DNA of 64,000 nucleotides. Source: DASXMT01 sp963781305 (GTDB lineage: Bacteria; Actinomycetota; Acidimicrobiia; Acidimicrobiales; RAAP-2). The DNA lies in assembly GCA_963781305.1 (NCBI GenBank), contig CAWAFL010000011.1, forward strand, positions 1,860,001-1,924,000, written 5' to 3'. Of this stretch, positions 8,553-17,054 are shown one piece after another (positions within the stretch are counted from its first letter, which is position 1; each line of letters starts with the position of its first letter). Position numbers and translations under genes: made by a program. The notes under the pieces were generated by a model that saw only the letters and a list, made by a program, of their open reading frames with translations, made no database searches and was not told the origin of the DNA.

Positions 8553-9295
8553 TCGTTCTGCCAGTCGAAGAGGTCCTCGGCCTCGCCGCCGGCACCCCGC
8601 TGCACTGCGGTGTAGGTGACGTCGTCACCGGCGGTTCCCGCCGAATTGACCACCGACTTCTCCGCCGCTCGCACCGCAGCGATGAACAAGCGCAGTTTGA
8701 CCGGATCCTTGACCCCGGGTGAGGCCTCGACGCCGGAGCAGACGTCAACGCCCCACGGCCGCAGGTGGGCGATGGCCGCGCCCACGTTGTCCGAGCGCAG
8801 GCCGCCCGACATGATCAACCGACCGGGGTCGATCACGCCCTCGGCCAATCGCCAGTCGAACACCTCCCCGGAACCGGGACTGGCCCCATCCACCAGGAGG
8901 AGGTCAGCGCCGTAGTCGTCGAAGCGCTCGATGGAAGGGTGGCCGGCAGGAAATGCCTTGATCACGCAGCTGGTCCGGTCGCGGATCCACCGGCTGTCCT
9001 CGACCGACTCCAAGCCATGGAGCTGGACGGCATGAAGGCCGATCTGGTTGGCGATCTCGATTACCCGCTTGGGCGATTCGTTTCGAAAGACTCCGACGGT
9101 AACCGTCTCGTGGGGGAGGCGCTTCGTGATGTCAGCTACGGCACTGGGTGTCATCTGTCGTGGGGACGGGGCGAACACGAACCCGACCGCGGCCGCACCC
9201 ATACCGACGGCCAACAAGGCATCAGCCTCGCTGGTCAGCCCGCAGATCTTGACGAAGACTCCGTCCAGCGCACCGAGGCGGTCGATGAAGGTCAC
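8549..9295 (-). CDS. trpF: Phosphoribosylanthranilate isomerase
   Basis: Amadori isomerase of tryptophan synthesis. It has the catalytic Cys18 in VKICGL and the general-acid Asp in LLVDGASPGSG, then the phosphate site IMSGGL and SGVEASPGVKD. At 248 residues it is longer than the usual ~210, because about 35 C-terminal residues follow the barrel. A dedicated trpF here suggests the nearby hisA need not be a bifunctional PriA. It overlaps both neighbours by 4 bases. Confidence 0.93.
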   Translation of the reverse strand: MTFIDRLGALDGVFVKICGLTSEADALLAVGMGAAAVGFVFAPSPRQMTPSAVADITKRLPHETVTVGVFRNESPKRVIEIANQIGLHAVQLHGLESVEDSRWIRDRTSCVIKAFPAGHPSIERFDDYGADLLLVDGASPGSGEVFDWRLAEGVIDPGRLIMSGGLRSDNVGAAIAHLRPWGVDVCSGVEASPGVKDPVKLRLFIAAVRAAEKSVVNSAGTAGDDVTYTAVQRGAGGEAEDLFDWQNE

Positions 9296-10158
9296 GGGGC
9301 ACCAGAGATCGAGGAACGAACGGTGGTGGTCCCGACGTCGTCGGAATCGACGCGGTCCTTCCGGGCACCCACCAGTGCCTCCACCGAGGCCCGCCGGTCC
9401 CCGGACCGAACGAGCGTCTCCCCTACCAACACGGCGTTATAGCCGGCCGCGGCCAGGCGGGCGGCATCGGCAGGCCCTCGAATTCCGGACTCAGCAACGG
9501 AGGTGAGCCCCGCCGGGAAGGTCTCGGCCAGCGTCAGCGCCAGATCGTGGTCGACGTCGAAGGTCCGCAGGTTCCGTTGGTTCACGCCCACCAGAGTGGC
9601 GCCGGCCGTGAGGGCACGGTCCAGCTCGGCCGCGTCGTGCACCTCGACCAGGGCGGCAAGGCCCAGGCGCTCGGCCAGCGGCACGAAGGCGGCGAGCTCC
9701 GAGTCGGTCAAGGCGGCCACGATCAACAGCACAGCGTCGGCTCCCATGATCCGGGCGTCGTACAGATCGGCCTCACTCACGGTGAAGTCCTTCCGGAGCA
9801 CCGGCAGGTCGCATGCGCCGCGGGCTGCGACCAGATCGGCCGCCGAGCCTCCGAAGAACCCCTCGTCGGTGAGCACGGACAGGCAGGCCGCCCCACCGGA
9901 CTGGTAGTCGAGGGCCATCGTGGCCGGATCGAGATCGAGGTCCAGCGGGCCCTTGGACGGCGAGCGGCGTTTGATCTCGGAGATGACCGCGACCGACCCG
10001 TTGGCGCTCGCGGCACTGATGGCGGACACGAACGGCCGCACCGATGGGCCCTCCTCCGCCTGGGCGTGGGCCTGGGCGGCCAGCGATGCCACATCGCGCC
10101 GGTCAGCAGCCGCAAGGGCGCGATGAGCAACGAGAATGTCATCGAGATAGGCGGGCAT
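9292..10158 (-). CDS. trpC: Indole-3-glycerol phosphate synthase
   Basis: Closes the indole ring in tryptophan synthesis. The 288-residue protein contains EIKRRSPSKG, LRKDF, LVEVHD, GVNQRNL and VAESGI, the standard active-site segments. It is the first gene of the minus-strand trpCFBA block. About 80 bases separate its start from the divergent response regulator, which should hold both promoters. Confidence 0.95.
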   Translation of the reverse strand: MPAYLDDILVAHRALAAADRRDVASLAAQAHAQAEEGPSVRPFVSAISAASANGSVAVISEIKRRSPSKGPLDLDLDPATMALDYQSGGAACLSVLTDEGFFGGSAADLVAARGACDLPVLRKDFTVSEADLYDARIMGADAVLLIVAALTDSELAAFVPLAERLGLAALVEVHDAAELDRALTAGATLVGVNQRNLRTFDVDHDLALTLAETFPAGLTSVAESGIRGPADAARLAAAGYNAVLVGETLVRSGDRRASVEALVGARKDRVDSDDVGTTTVRSSISGAP

Positions 10159-10239
10159 GACCGACCCAGACTACCGGGGCCGGCGCCCCTCCCAGGTGGA
10201 CGCCATGATCCGAGGTAGCAGAGGTGCCAAGCTGCACGT

Positions 10240-10989
10240 ATGGCAACCACCGGGGATTCGATCGTGGTCATCGAGGACGACCACCACATCTCTGACCTGG
10301 TCGCCATGTACCTCCGAGGGGATGGGTTCCGCGTCGTTCAGGCTGACGACGGCAGGACCGGGCTGAACCAGGTTGACCGGGAGCAGCCCAAGCTGGTGGT
10401 GGTGGACATCGGGCTCCCCGGTGAACTGAGTGGTTTCGATGTCTGCCGGCTGCTGCGGAAGGACAACGACACACCCGTGGTCATCCTCACCGCCCGGGAC
10501 GACGAGGTGGACCGCATCCTCGGTCTCGAGCTAGGCGCGGACGACTACATCACCAAGCCGTTCTCACCCCGAGAGCTGGTGGCACGGGTTCACGCCATCC
10601 TGAGGCGGACGGCCGGGACGGCGGCTCGAGAGGCACCGCCGCTCATCGAGGTGGGAGCCGTGACCATCGACGTCGGGCGCCGGGAGATCCGCCGTCGGGC
10701 CGCCAGAGCGCCCGACTCGTCCGGGTCGCCCGATGCGGTGGCCAGTGTCGCCGAGGGCGAAGAGAGCGGGACGATCCCCCTTACGGCCCGCGAATTCGAT
10801 CTGTTGGTGTACCTGGCCACCAATAGAGGCCTGGTGCTTTCTCGCCGACAGCTCCTGAACGGCGTCTGGGGCGATGGTTGGTACGGCGACGAGCGAACCG
10901 TCGACGTGCACATCCGACAGCTTCGAAAGAAGATCGGAAGCGATCTGCCGCTGGCCACGGTCTGGGGCGTGGGCTACCGACTGGGATGA
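10240..10989 (+). CDS. OmpR-family response regulator
   Basis: DNA-binding partner of the adjacent histidine kinase. The receiver domain (about 6-120) has IEDD, phospho-acceptor Asp56 in VVVDIG, Thr84 and Lys106 in TKPF. A winged-helix domain ends in TVDVHIRQLRKKIG and WGVGYRLG. The linker between them is unusually long and Ser/Pro/Ala-rich (about 150-180). The stop is followed by a 15-base repeat tract and then the kinase gene. Target genes are not evident. Confidence 0.93.
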   Translation: MATTGDSIVVIEDDHHISDLVAMYLRGDGFRVVQADDGRTGLNQVDREQPKLVVVDIGLPGELSGFDVCRLLRKDNDTPVVILTARDDEVDRILGLELGADDYITKPFSPRELVARVHAILRRTAGTAAREAPPLIEVGAVTIDVGRREIRRRAARAPDSSGSPDAVASVAEGEESGTIPLTAREFDLLVYLATNRGLVLSRRQLLNGVWGDGWYGDERTVDVHIRQLRKKIGSDLPLATVWGVGYRLG

Positions 10990-11056
10990 TTACGCCGACC
11001 GCGCCCACGCCGACCGCGCCGACCGCGCCCACGCCGACCGCGCCCAAGCCGACTAT
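10990..11056. repeat. 15-base GC repeat between response regulator and kinase
   Basis: Imperfect copies of ACGCCGACCGCGCCC, with one shortened by a 6-base deletion, fill most of the gap before the kinase start. An upstream extension of the kinase frame across it would encode Ala-Asp-Arg-His repeats, but no normal start codon supports that. Confidence 0.8.
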
Positions 11057-11146
11057 GGCGACCGCGTTCACGAGGCTGATCATGCCGACCGTGGCGCCCC
11101 GGCCCGGTCACCGCCTGCCCCACCCGCGCCGTTCTCGAAGTTCACC

Positions 11147-12613
11147 ATGAGAACCCGACTGACCGTCGCGATCCTGTGCGTTGTGGCGGCGACGTTGCTG
11201 CTCACCAGCGTGGGCAGCTATGTCCTGGTTCACCGGGCCGCCAATTCCACCGCCCAACAGGAATTGGTCAGTCAAGCCCAGGCGGTGTCGAAGACCCTTT
11301 CTGCTGGTGCACCCCTCACTGGCGTCGGACTAAGGCGGGAACTGAGGGTGATCAAGGATGCCGGCGATTTCTCCGACATCCGTCTCGTGCGCCTGTTCCC
11401 CGACGGCACCGTGACGACCGCGCTGCCGCAGGGCATCGACGTCGCCCAGTTGCACGTCCCCTCCCTGCTGGCCGGGAACCAGGTCACCGGCAAGTCCGGA
11501 AACCTGATTTATTCAGCCATTCCCACCCCGGTAAGGACCGTCACCCGGTTCACGCCGGTGCTGGTCATCACCAGGGTGGCCCACAACCCGGCCAACGGCA
11601 TCCGGTACTTCCTCTTTGTCGCCGCCGGTGTCCTCGTGCTGGCTGCCATCGTGGCCTGGGCCCTGGGTCGACGATTCTCGAGGCCGCTGGAAGCCGCCGT
11701 CGGCGCCACCCGCCGGATCGCCGACGGCGACCTCGATGTCACCGTCCCCACGGCAAAGCGGGACGATCCCGAGTTCCGTCAGCTGGCCGACGCCATCAAC
11801 GCCATGGCGTCGGGTCTCAGTCGGGCCCGGGACCAGGAGCGCCAATTCCTCTTGTCCGTCTCCCACGAGCTGCGCACCCCGCTCACATCGATCCGGGGCT
11901 ATGCCGACGCCGTGGCCGATGGCGCCACCGACGACGTGCATGGCGCCGTGACCGTGATCGGTACCGAAGCGCGCCGGCTGGATCGCCTCGTGCAGGACTT
12001 GCTCGATCTGGCCAAGCTCGATGCCGATCGCTTCTCGCTGCGTCTCGAGCCCGTCGACTGCTCAGCGGTCATCGGTCACGTGGTCGAGGGATTGCGTCCC
12101 CGCGCCCTGGCTACTGGTCTCGAGCTCGATACCGTCCTGAGCGACCTCGACCGTCTGGTGGTGCTGGCCGACAAGGACCGTCTCGCTCAGATGATGGGGA
12201 ACCTGGCCGAGAATGCCGTCAGGTTTGCCACCAGCCGGATCACCGTCGGTGCCGCGTGGTTCGAACCGTCGGTGACCCTGTGGGTGGAGGATGACGGACC
12301 AGGCATCCAGCCCGACGAGATGCCCCGGGTATTCGAACGGCACTTCTCGTCGGACCGGTCGCAGGGCCGGCACGGCACCGGCTTGGGTCTGGCCATCGTG
12401 TCCGAGTTGGCTTCGGCCATGGGGGCCACCGTGCAGGTGCAGTCCCCCGCCTCCAGCGGGCACGGCACCCGGTTCGTGCTCCGATTCGTCCCGACCGACC
12501 AGCCCTCTGGAGACGATGCTTCAGCCGACCAGCCTTCAGCCGACCCGCCTTCAGCCGACAAGTCCTCAGCCGATGAGCGGCAACGCCTTGGCCTTAGCGC
12601 CGACGTCGACTGA
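11147..12613 (+). CDS. Sensor histidine kinase
   Basis: Membrane sensor paired with the preceding OmpR-type regulator. From the ATG at 11147 it is 488 residues: transmembrane segment 5-28, an extracytoplasmic sensor of about 125 residues, a second transmembrane segment 154-174, HAMP, HisKA with phospho-His240 in SVSHELRTP, and an ATPase domain with NLAENAVRF, VEDDGPGI and GTGLGLAIV. The frame continues upstream to 10874, but that part overlaps the regulator and repeats. The C-terminal ~35 residues are SADxPSAD repeats from a 15-base array. The last 48 bases overlap convergent ygfZ. Confidence 0.92.
   Translation: MRTRLTVAILCVVAATLLLTSVGSYVLVHRAANSTAQQELVSQAQAVSKTLSAGAPLTGVGLRRELRVIKDAGDFSDIRLVRLFPDGTVTTALPQGIDVAQLHVPSLLAGNQVTGKSGNLIYSAIPTPVRTVTRFTPVLVITRVAHNPANGIRYFLFVAAGVLVLAAIVAWALGRRFSRPLEAAVGATRRIADGDLDVTVPTAKRDDPEFRQLADAINAMASGLSRARDQERQFLLSVSHELRTPLTSIRGYADAVADGATDDVHGAVTVIGTEARRLDRLVQDLLDLAKLDADRFSLRLEPVDCSAVIGHVVEGLRPRALATGLELDTVLSDLDRLVVLADKDRLAQMMGNLAENAVRFATSRITVGAAWFEPSVTLWVEDDGPGIQPDEMPRVFERHFSSDRSQGRHGTGLGLAIVSELASAMGATVQVQSPASSGHGTRFVLRFVPTDQPSGDDASADQPSADPPSADKSSADERQRLGLSADVD
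12521..12580. repeat. Four 15-base units at the kinase/ygfZ overlap
   Basis: TCAGCCGACCAGCCT-type units at 12521, 12536, 12551 and 12566 encode the Ser-Ala-Asp tail of the kinase. On the opposite strand each unit begins with an in-register TGA, and the first one met (12566-12568) is the ygfZ stop codon. Confidence 0.85.
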
Positions 12614-13498
12614 ACGACCGTCCTCGTCCCAGCGCAGCGACACCGCCGATGGCGGAGCCACCCGGCGCTGCAGCGTGGCCAAGGCGACGGTGGTGCGCAA
12701 CCCGGGCGACCACGCCACCGAGGTCAGCTGCCCGACCTGGTGCTCACCATCGCTGGTGTGAACCGTGGCCCCGAGAGGTGCCAGTCGCTCGGGATCGTCC
12801 ACCACGATCCCGCACAGGCGTCGAGCCACCTTGGTCCCGCGGGCATCGAGACGCGCCACCAGCTCCTGACCGGTGAAACACCCCTTGGTGAAGGAGACCG
12901 ATCGCTCAACCAGGCCCGCCTCGGCCGGAATGGTGTTTTCGGTGACCTCCCTACCCATGACGGGGATACCGGCCTCGATGCGGGCGGCCTCCCAGGCCCC
13001 GATCCCGCAGGGGCGGACAATCTCGGGAAGGGAGGGGGCCGGACCGATCAGGTCGAAACCGGAGAGCCCGGGCCACTGGACAGGGAGGCGAAGAACCCCC
13101 GGCTCCGAAGCCGGAGGCACTGAACCCGACTCTGGGCCACGGATGGCGAGGCAGACCCAGGGGACTGGCTCTATGTCCACCTTCACTCGGAGCCGGAACC
13201 GAAGGAGTCGGGTTTGCGCTACTTCACCGAAGCCAGCCTCGGTATCGATCAGGAAGGCGTCACTTTCCGTCCGGGTGACCCGTATGGAGGCGTCCACCTT
13301 CCCCTGCGGACTGAGGAGGAGGGCATCAGCCGACTCGCCGTCGGCCAGCGCGGCCACATCCTGGCTGCACTGGCCCTGGAGATACTCGACCGCGTCAGGG
13401 CCGGAGACTGCCAACATGTCCCGGGGAAGGATCAGCCCGCCGACGCCATGGCGCAACGCGTCGTAGTCGGCCAGCATCTCGTCATCGGGTCCGGTCAT
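12566..13498 (-). CDS. ygfZ: YgfZ/GcvT-like folate-binding protein
   Basis: Tetrahydrofolate-dependent protein assisting assembly or repair of some Fe-S enzymes in family members. The signature KGCFTGQELVARLDARG contains the conserved Cys, and the N-terminal half has the aminomethyltransferase-like fold (LQGQCSQDV, SPQGKV). The ATG at 13498 overlaps the trpE stop as ATGA, giving 310 residues. An upstream extension of the frame to 13591 lies wholly inside trpE and is disregarded. Confidence 0.9.
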   Translation of the reverse strand: MTGPDDEMLADYDALRHGVGGLILPRDMLAVSGPDAVEYLQGQCSQDVAALADGESADALLLSPQGKVDASIRVTRTESDAFLIDTEAGFGEVAQTRLLRFRLRVKVDIEPVPWVCLAIRGPESGSVPPASEPGVLRLPVQWPGLSGFDLIGPAPSLPEIVRPCGIGAWEAARIEAGIPVMGREVTENTIPAEAGLVERSVSFTKGCFTGQELVARLDARGTKVARRLCGIVVDDPERLAPLGATVHTSDGEHQVGQLTSVAWSPGLRTTVALATLQRRVAPPSAVSLRWDEDGRSVDVGAKAKALPLIG

Positions 13499-15099
13499 AG
13501 GTCCTCGTCCACTGCTCTCGTCGGTTGGGCCGGGCTCGCGGCCCGGGCCATGGCCACCGCCGACAGCATCGCAGCTGCCTTGTGGGCGCACTCTTCGTTC
13601 TCGGCCGTCGGGTCGCTATCAGCCACGATCCCCGCGCCGGCCTGCACGGACGCCCGACCGTCGGGGTTGACCGTCATGGTGCGGATGGCGATGGCAGTGT
13701 CCAGGTTGCCGGAGAAGTCGAGATAGCCGACGACTCCTCCGTACACGCCCCGCTTGGTCGGTTCCAGGTCGTCAATGATCTCCATGGCCCGGACCTTCGG
13801 TGCACCCGAGAGGGTCCCGGCCGGCAGCGTGGCCCGCAACACGTCGATGGGGCCCTTGCCTGGGGCCAGCTGACCGGAGACCTGCGAGGTCATGTGCATG
13901 ATGTGGCTGTAGCGCTCGACGATCATCATCTCGTCGATCTTTTCCGTGCCGAAGGAAACGACGCGCCCGACGTCGTTGCGAGCCAGGTCGACCAGCATGA
14001 CGTGCTCGGCTCGCTCCTTTGGGTCCTCGACCAGCTCGCCTGCCAGCCGGCCGTCCTCTTCGGCCGTGCGGCCTCGGGGCCGGGACCCGGCGATGGGGCG
14101 GGAGATGACAACGCCATCGCGAAGGCGGACCATCGGCTCCGGGGAAGCGCCGACCACGGTCACCTCGGGAAAGCGCAAGAAGTACAGGTAAGGGCTCGGG
14201 TTCACCAGCCGCAGGACGCGATAGACGTCGAACGGATCAGCACCGAGCTGGGGCAGGTCGAACCGCTGCGAAAGGACGACCTGGAAGATGTCTCCAGCGG
14301 TGACGTGCTCCTTCGCCGCGGCGACGCCGTCCATGTACAGCTGGCCGGAGATGGTGTGCTCGACGTCGTCGGGGATACCGCCACGTACGGGCAGAGGCCG
14401 GGCAACCTCGTCGAGAGGACCGAAGCAGTCGTCGGTGAGGGTATCGAGCTGCGCGCATGCCTGGTCGAAGGCGGCATCCATCTGCTTGGCGTCCCAGGCC
14501 GGGTCCACAACCACGTTTTCGATGAGGACCACGCGCTGACGCCAATGGTCGAAGGCGGCCAGCTCGCCGATCACGGCGACGATGGCATCGGGATGGCCGA
14601 GATCGTCCTCGGGGACGTTCGGCAGGTGCTCCACCTCCCGCACGACGTCGTAGCCGAGATAGCCGACCAATCCGGCATGGAGGGGGGGCAGGTCGGGCAG
14701 ATCGGGAGACTCGAACGCTTCCAGGATCGACTCGAGCGCAGAAAGAATCCCGTTCGTGCCCGTCACCCCGCCGTCGGTGATGGTGTCGAGGTCGAGCGAG
14801 CCGGTGGCAGTCACCTTGGAGCCAATGGCGGTGACGACGGCCAACGGGTTTCGGCCGATGAACGAGTACCGTCCCCACCGCTCACCGCCTTCCACCGATT
14901 CGAGCAGGAACCCGGGCCTCTCCCCCACGATCCGCATGAAGGCGCCGACCGGCGTCAGCGTGTCGGCCACCAATTCCCGCCAGACGGGGACGATGCGGTG
15001 CTTGGCCGCCAGCACACGAAACTGGTCCCGCCCGGGACTGGCGACGGACCCTTGTGGCCTTGGTCCCTCCGCCTGCGTCCCTCGTCCTTCCGCCGTCAT
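13495..15099 (-). CDS. trpE: Anthranilate synthase component I
   Basis: Chorismate to anthranilate, the first committed step to tryptophan; needs a TrpG glutaminase that is not in the window. From the ATG at 15099 it has 534 residues. The N-terminus shows the tryptophan feedback-site motif LLESVEGG and GRYSFIG. The catalytic C-terminal half has DLARNDVGRV, SGAPKVRAM and GAGIVADSDP. The start overlaps the hisI stop (ATGA), and the stop overlaps the ygfZ start. The open frame upstream to 15420 runs through hisI repeats and is not used. Confidence 0.95.
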   Translation of the reverse strand: MTAEGRGTQAEGPRPQGSVASPGRDQFRVLAAKHRIVPVWRELVADTLTPVGAFMRIVGERPGFLLESVEGGERWGRYSFIGRNPLAVVTAIGSKVTATGSLDLDTITDGGVTGTNGILSALESILEAFESPDLPDLPPLHAGLVGYLGYDVVREVEHLPNVPEDDLGHPDAIVAVIGELAAFDHWRQRVVLIENVVVDPAWDAKQMDAAFDQACAQLDTLTDDCFGPLDEVARPLPVRGGIPDDVEHTISGQLYMDGVAAAKEHVTAGDIFQVVLSQRFDLPQLGADPFDVYRVLRLVNPSPYLYFLRFPEVTVVGASPEPMVRLRDGVVISRPIAGSRPRGRTAEEDGRLAGELVEDPKERAEHVMLVDLARNDVGRVVSFGTEKIDEMMIVERYSHIMHMTSQVSGQLAPGKGPIDVLRATLPAGTLSGAPKVRAMEIIDDLEPTKRGVYGGVVGYLDFSGNLDTAIAIRTMTVNPDGRASVQAGAGIVADSDPTAENEECAHKAAAMLSAVAMARAASPAQPTRAVDEDL

Positions 15100-15656
15100 G
15101 TATCCGTGGGGGCGTCGGGTGGTGGTCCATCGGATGACGGCGCGGTCGGGTTTGATGTCGCATTCTGGCCGGACGCCGTGCTCGGGCCGGACGCCGCATT
15201 CGGGCCGGACGCCGCATTCGGGCCGGACGCCGCATTCGGGCCGGACGCCGCGCTCGGGCCGGACGCCGCGGCCGCGTCCGAGGCCGCGCTCGGGTCCGCG
15301 GTGCCGAACGCACGGTAGAAGCAGCTGCGTTCGCCGGTGTGGCAGGCGCCACGGCCCTCCTGGTCGACCAGGATCAGCAGCGTGTCCCCGTCGCAGTCGT
15401 AGCTGATCTGGCGCACCCATTGGCGGTCACCGGAGGTCTCACCCTTGCACCAGTACTCCTGGCGACTGCGGCTCCAGAACCAGGTGCGCCCGGTGTCGAG
15501 GGTCTTGCGGAGTGAGTCCTCGTTCATCCAGGCCATCATCAAGACGGCGCTGTCGGTGGCGTCCTGCACGATGGCGGGCACCAGGCCATCGGCGTTGTAG
15601 GTCACCTGCTCGAGCTCGTGGTCGGTGTACCCGATCGGCGTGGCGGTGTAGGTCAT
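15096..15656 (-). CDS. hisI: Phosphoribosyl-AMP cyclohydrolase with repeat tail
   Basis: Hydrolyses phosphoribosyl-AMP in histidine synthesis using zinc and magnesium. The core has WFWSRSRQEYWCKGETSG and SYDCDGDTLL, with the zinc Cys residues and GACHTGERSCFYR. The start is taken as ATG 15656 (MTYTATPIG), while the frame stays open to 15761. After about residue 115 the protein continues roughly 70 residues as Ala-Ser-Gly-Pro-Asn-Ala repeats. The enzyme family is usually ~110-130 residues, so this tail is an addition. It is not fused to HisE. Confidence 0.93.
   Translation of the reverse strand: MTYTATPIGYTDHELEQVTYNADGLVPAIVQDATDSAVLMMAWMNEDSLRKTLDTGRTWFWSRSRQEYWCKGETSGDRQWVRQISYDCDGDTLLILVDQEGRGACHTGERSCFYRAFGTADPSAASDAAAASGPSAASGPNAASGPNAASGPNAASGPSTASGQNATSNPTAPSSDGPPPDAPTDT
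15175..15264. repeat. Five 18-base units in the hisI 3' end
   Basis: GCCGCATTCGGGCCGGAC-type units at 15175, 15193, 15211, 15229 and 15247, three of them identical. On the minus strand they encode the hexapeptide repeat of the HisI tail. Confidence 0.92.
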
Positions 15657-15802
15657 GGTCACGTCTCGTGCTCCTGGTGCGTGCTTGTCGTGGTTGGTGT
15701 TGTCGATGCGGTTACGCAGTTGTCGATGCAGAATGGCGGACGCCGATGGGCTGGCGGCCAAGTCGTCCTCGGACCATCACGCTCATCCTCAGTCCGTCGG
15801 GC

Positions 15803-16171
15803 TCAGAGGTAGAGCCCGGTACCGCCGTCGATCCGCTCCGAGGCGACGGCGTGGATGTCTCGTTCTCGCAAGATGACGTACTCGTCCCCCTGCACTTCGA
15901 CCTCGAACCGGTCCTCAGGATTGAACAGAACCTTGTCCTTGACCTTGATCGTGCGCACATGGGGACCGACCGCCACTGCTTCCGCCCACGTCAGACGCCG
16001 GGAGACCTGGGCCGTGGCCGGAATCAAGATGCCAGCTCTCGATCGCCGTTCGCCTTCGGCCTCGGTGACTTGGACCAGCACGCGGTCAGCGAGAACGGTG
16101 ATGGGGACCTGTGGGTCGCCCGGTGAGCCGTTCCTGCTGGTCGTCGGCGCTTCAGGGGAAGAGGATGCCAC
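15803..16171 (-). CDS. GroES-like (Cpn10 family) protein
   Basis: Cpn10-type fold: ADRVLVQV, AGILIPATAQ in the mobile-loop region, EAVAVGPHV, VKDKVLFNPED and DEYVILRERDIHAV match GroES in order. The sequence is divergent and no groEL lies beside it, so it is likely a paralogue rather than the housekeeping GroES. It sits on the same strand inside the histidine run, between hisF and hisI. The start is ambiguous: GTG 16171 (122 residues) or GTG 16210, each with a weak ribosome binding site and about 30 residues of unstructured leader. Confidence 0.8.
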   Translation of the reverse strand: MASSSPEAPTTSRNGSPGDPQVPITVLADRVLVQVTEAEGERRSRAGILIPATAQVSRRLTWAEAVAVGPHVRTIKVKDKVLFNPEDRFEVEVQGDEYVILRERDIHAVASERIDGGTGLYL

Positions 16172-16205
16172 CCGCCCACGGTATCGCACGTCACCCGCAG
16201 GCCAT

Positions 16206-16277
16206 ACCACGGGAGGGGCGGTTCACCACGGGAGGGGCGCTTCGACCAGGGGAGGGGCGCTTCGACCACGGGAGGGG
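16206..16277. repeat. Tandem ~20-base GACCACGGGAGGGGCG repeats
   Basis: Three to four imperfect copies of CTTCGACCACGGGAGGGGCG lie between the hisF stop and the GroES-like gene. No hairpin or gene is seen; they may be part of the leader for the GroES-like gene. Confidence 0.8.
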
Positions 16278-17054
16278 TCAGGCGGGTCGAACTGATACCC
16301 CGGCCGCAGCCAGGTGCGCCTTGGCCTGGCCGATGGTGAACTCGCGGCGATGGAAGATCGATGCGGCCAGTACGGCGTCGGCGGCACCCTCGACCGCCCC
16401 GGCAACCAGGTCATCGAGCTCGCCGACGCCACCGGAGGCGATGACGGGCACGGGGCAACGCTGGGACACGGCGCGGGTCAGTTCGAGGTCGAAGCCGTCC
16501 CGGGTGCCGTCCCGGTCCATCGAGGTGAGCAGGATCTCGCCCGCTCCTGACGCGGCGCACTCCTCGGCCCAGCTCACCGCATCGAGGGTCGTCTGGGTCC
16601 GACCTCCGTGGGTGAACACGTTCCAGGCGGGCTCGCTGTTGTCAGGCCGTGCGCGCGCTCGGGCGTCGATGGCCACCACCACGCACTGAGCCCCGAACTC
16701 GGCAGCTAGTTCGGCGACCAGCTCCGGCCGATCTACCGCCGCCGTATTGAGCCCGACCTTGTCGGCCCCGGCCCGCAGCAGCCGGCGGGCGTCTTCGACC
16801 GAGCGGACGCCACCTCCCACGGTGAAGGGGATGAAGACCTGCTCTGCGGTTCGGGACACGACGTCGACCATCGTCGCCCGACCGTCCGAGGAAGCGGTGA
16901 TGTCCAAGAAGACAAGCTCGTCGGCGCCCTCGGCGTCGTAGCGGGCGGCCAGCTCCACGGGGTCACCGGCATCGACCAGGTCGACGAACTGCACCCCCTT
17001 CACCACCCGCCCGTCGCTGACGTCGAGGCAGGGGATCACCCGGACAGTGCGCAC
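16278..17054 (-). CDS. hisF: Imidazole glycerol phosphate synthase subunit HisF
   Basis: Cyclase subunit that uses ammonia from HisH to make imidazole glycerol phosphate and AICAR. The 258-residue TIM barrel has Asp11 in PCLDV and Asp130 in VVAIDAR, the two catalytic acids, plus TVGGGVRS and IASGGVG phosphate-binding loops. It overlaps hisA by 19 bases. Confidence 0.96.
   Translation of the reverse strand: MRTVRVIPCLDVSDGRVVKGVQFVDLVDAGDPVELAARYDAEGADELVFLDITASSDGRATMVDVVSRTAEQVFIPFTVGGGVRSVEDARRLLRAGADKVGLNTAAVDRPELVAELAAEFGAQCVVVAIDARARARPDNSEPAWNVFTHGGRTQTTLDAVSWAEECAASGAGEILLTSMDRDGTRDGFDLELTRAVSQRCPVPVIASGGVGELDDLVAGAVEGAADAVLAASIFHRREFTIGQAKAHLAAAGVSVRPA

Noticed and set aside
10874..11146. 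N-terminal extension of the first histidine kinase
   Set aside because: It overlaps the response regulator and the 15-base repeats; ATG 11147 begins a normal transmembrane segment.
13525..15318. Long plus-strand frame opposite trpE
   Set aside because: Shadow of trpE and hisI, which have full catalytic motifs; typical of high-GC third-position bias.
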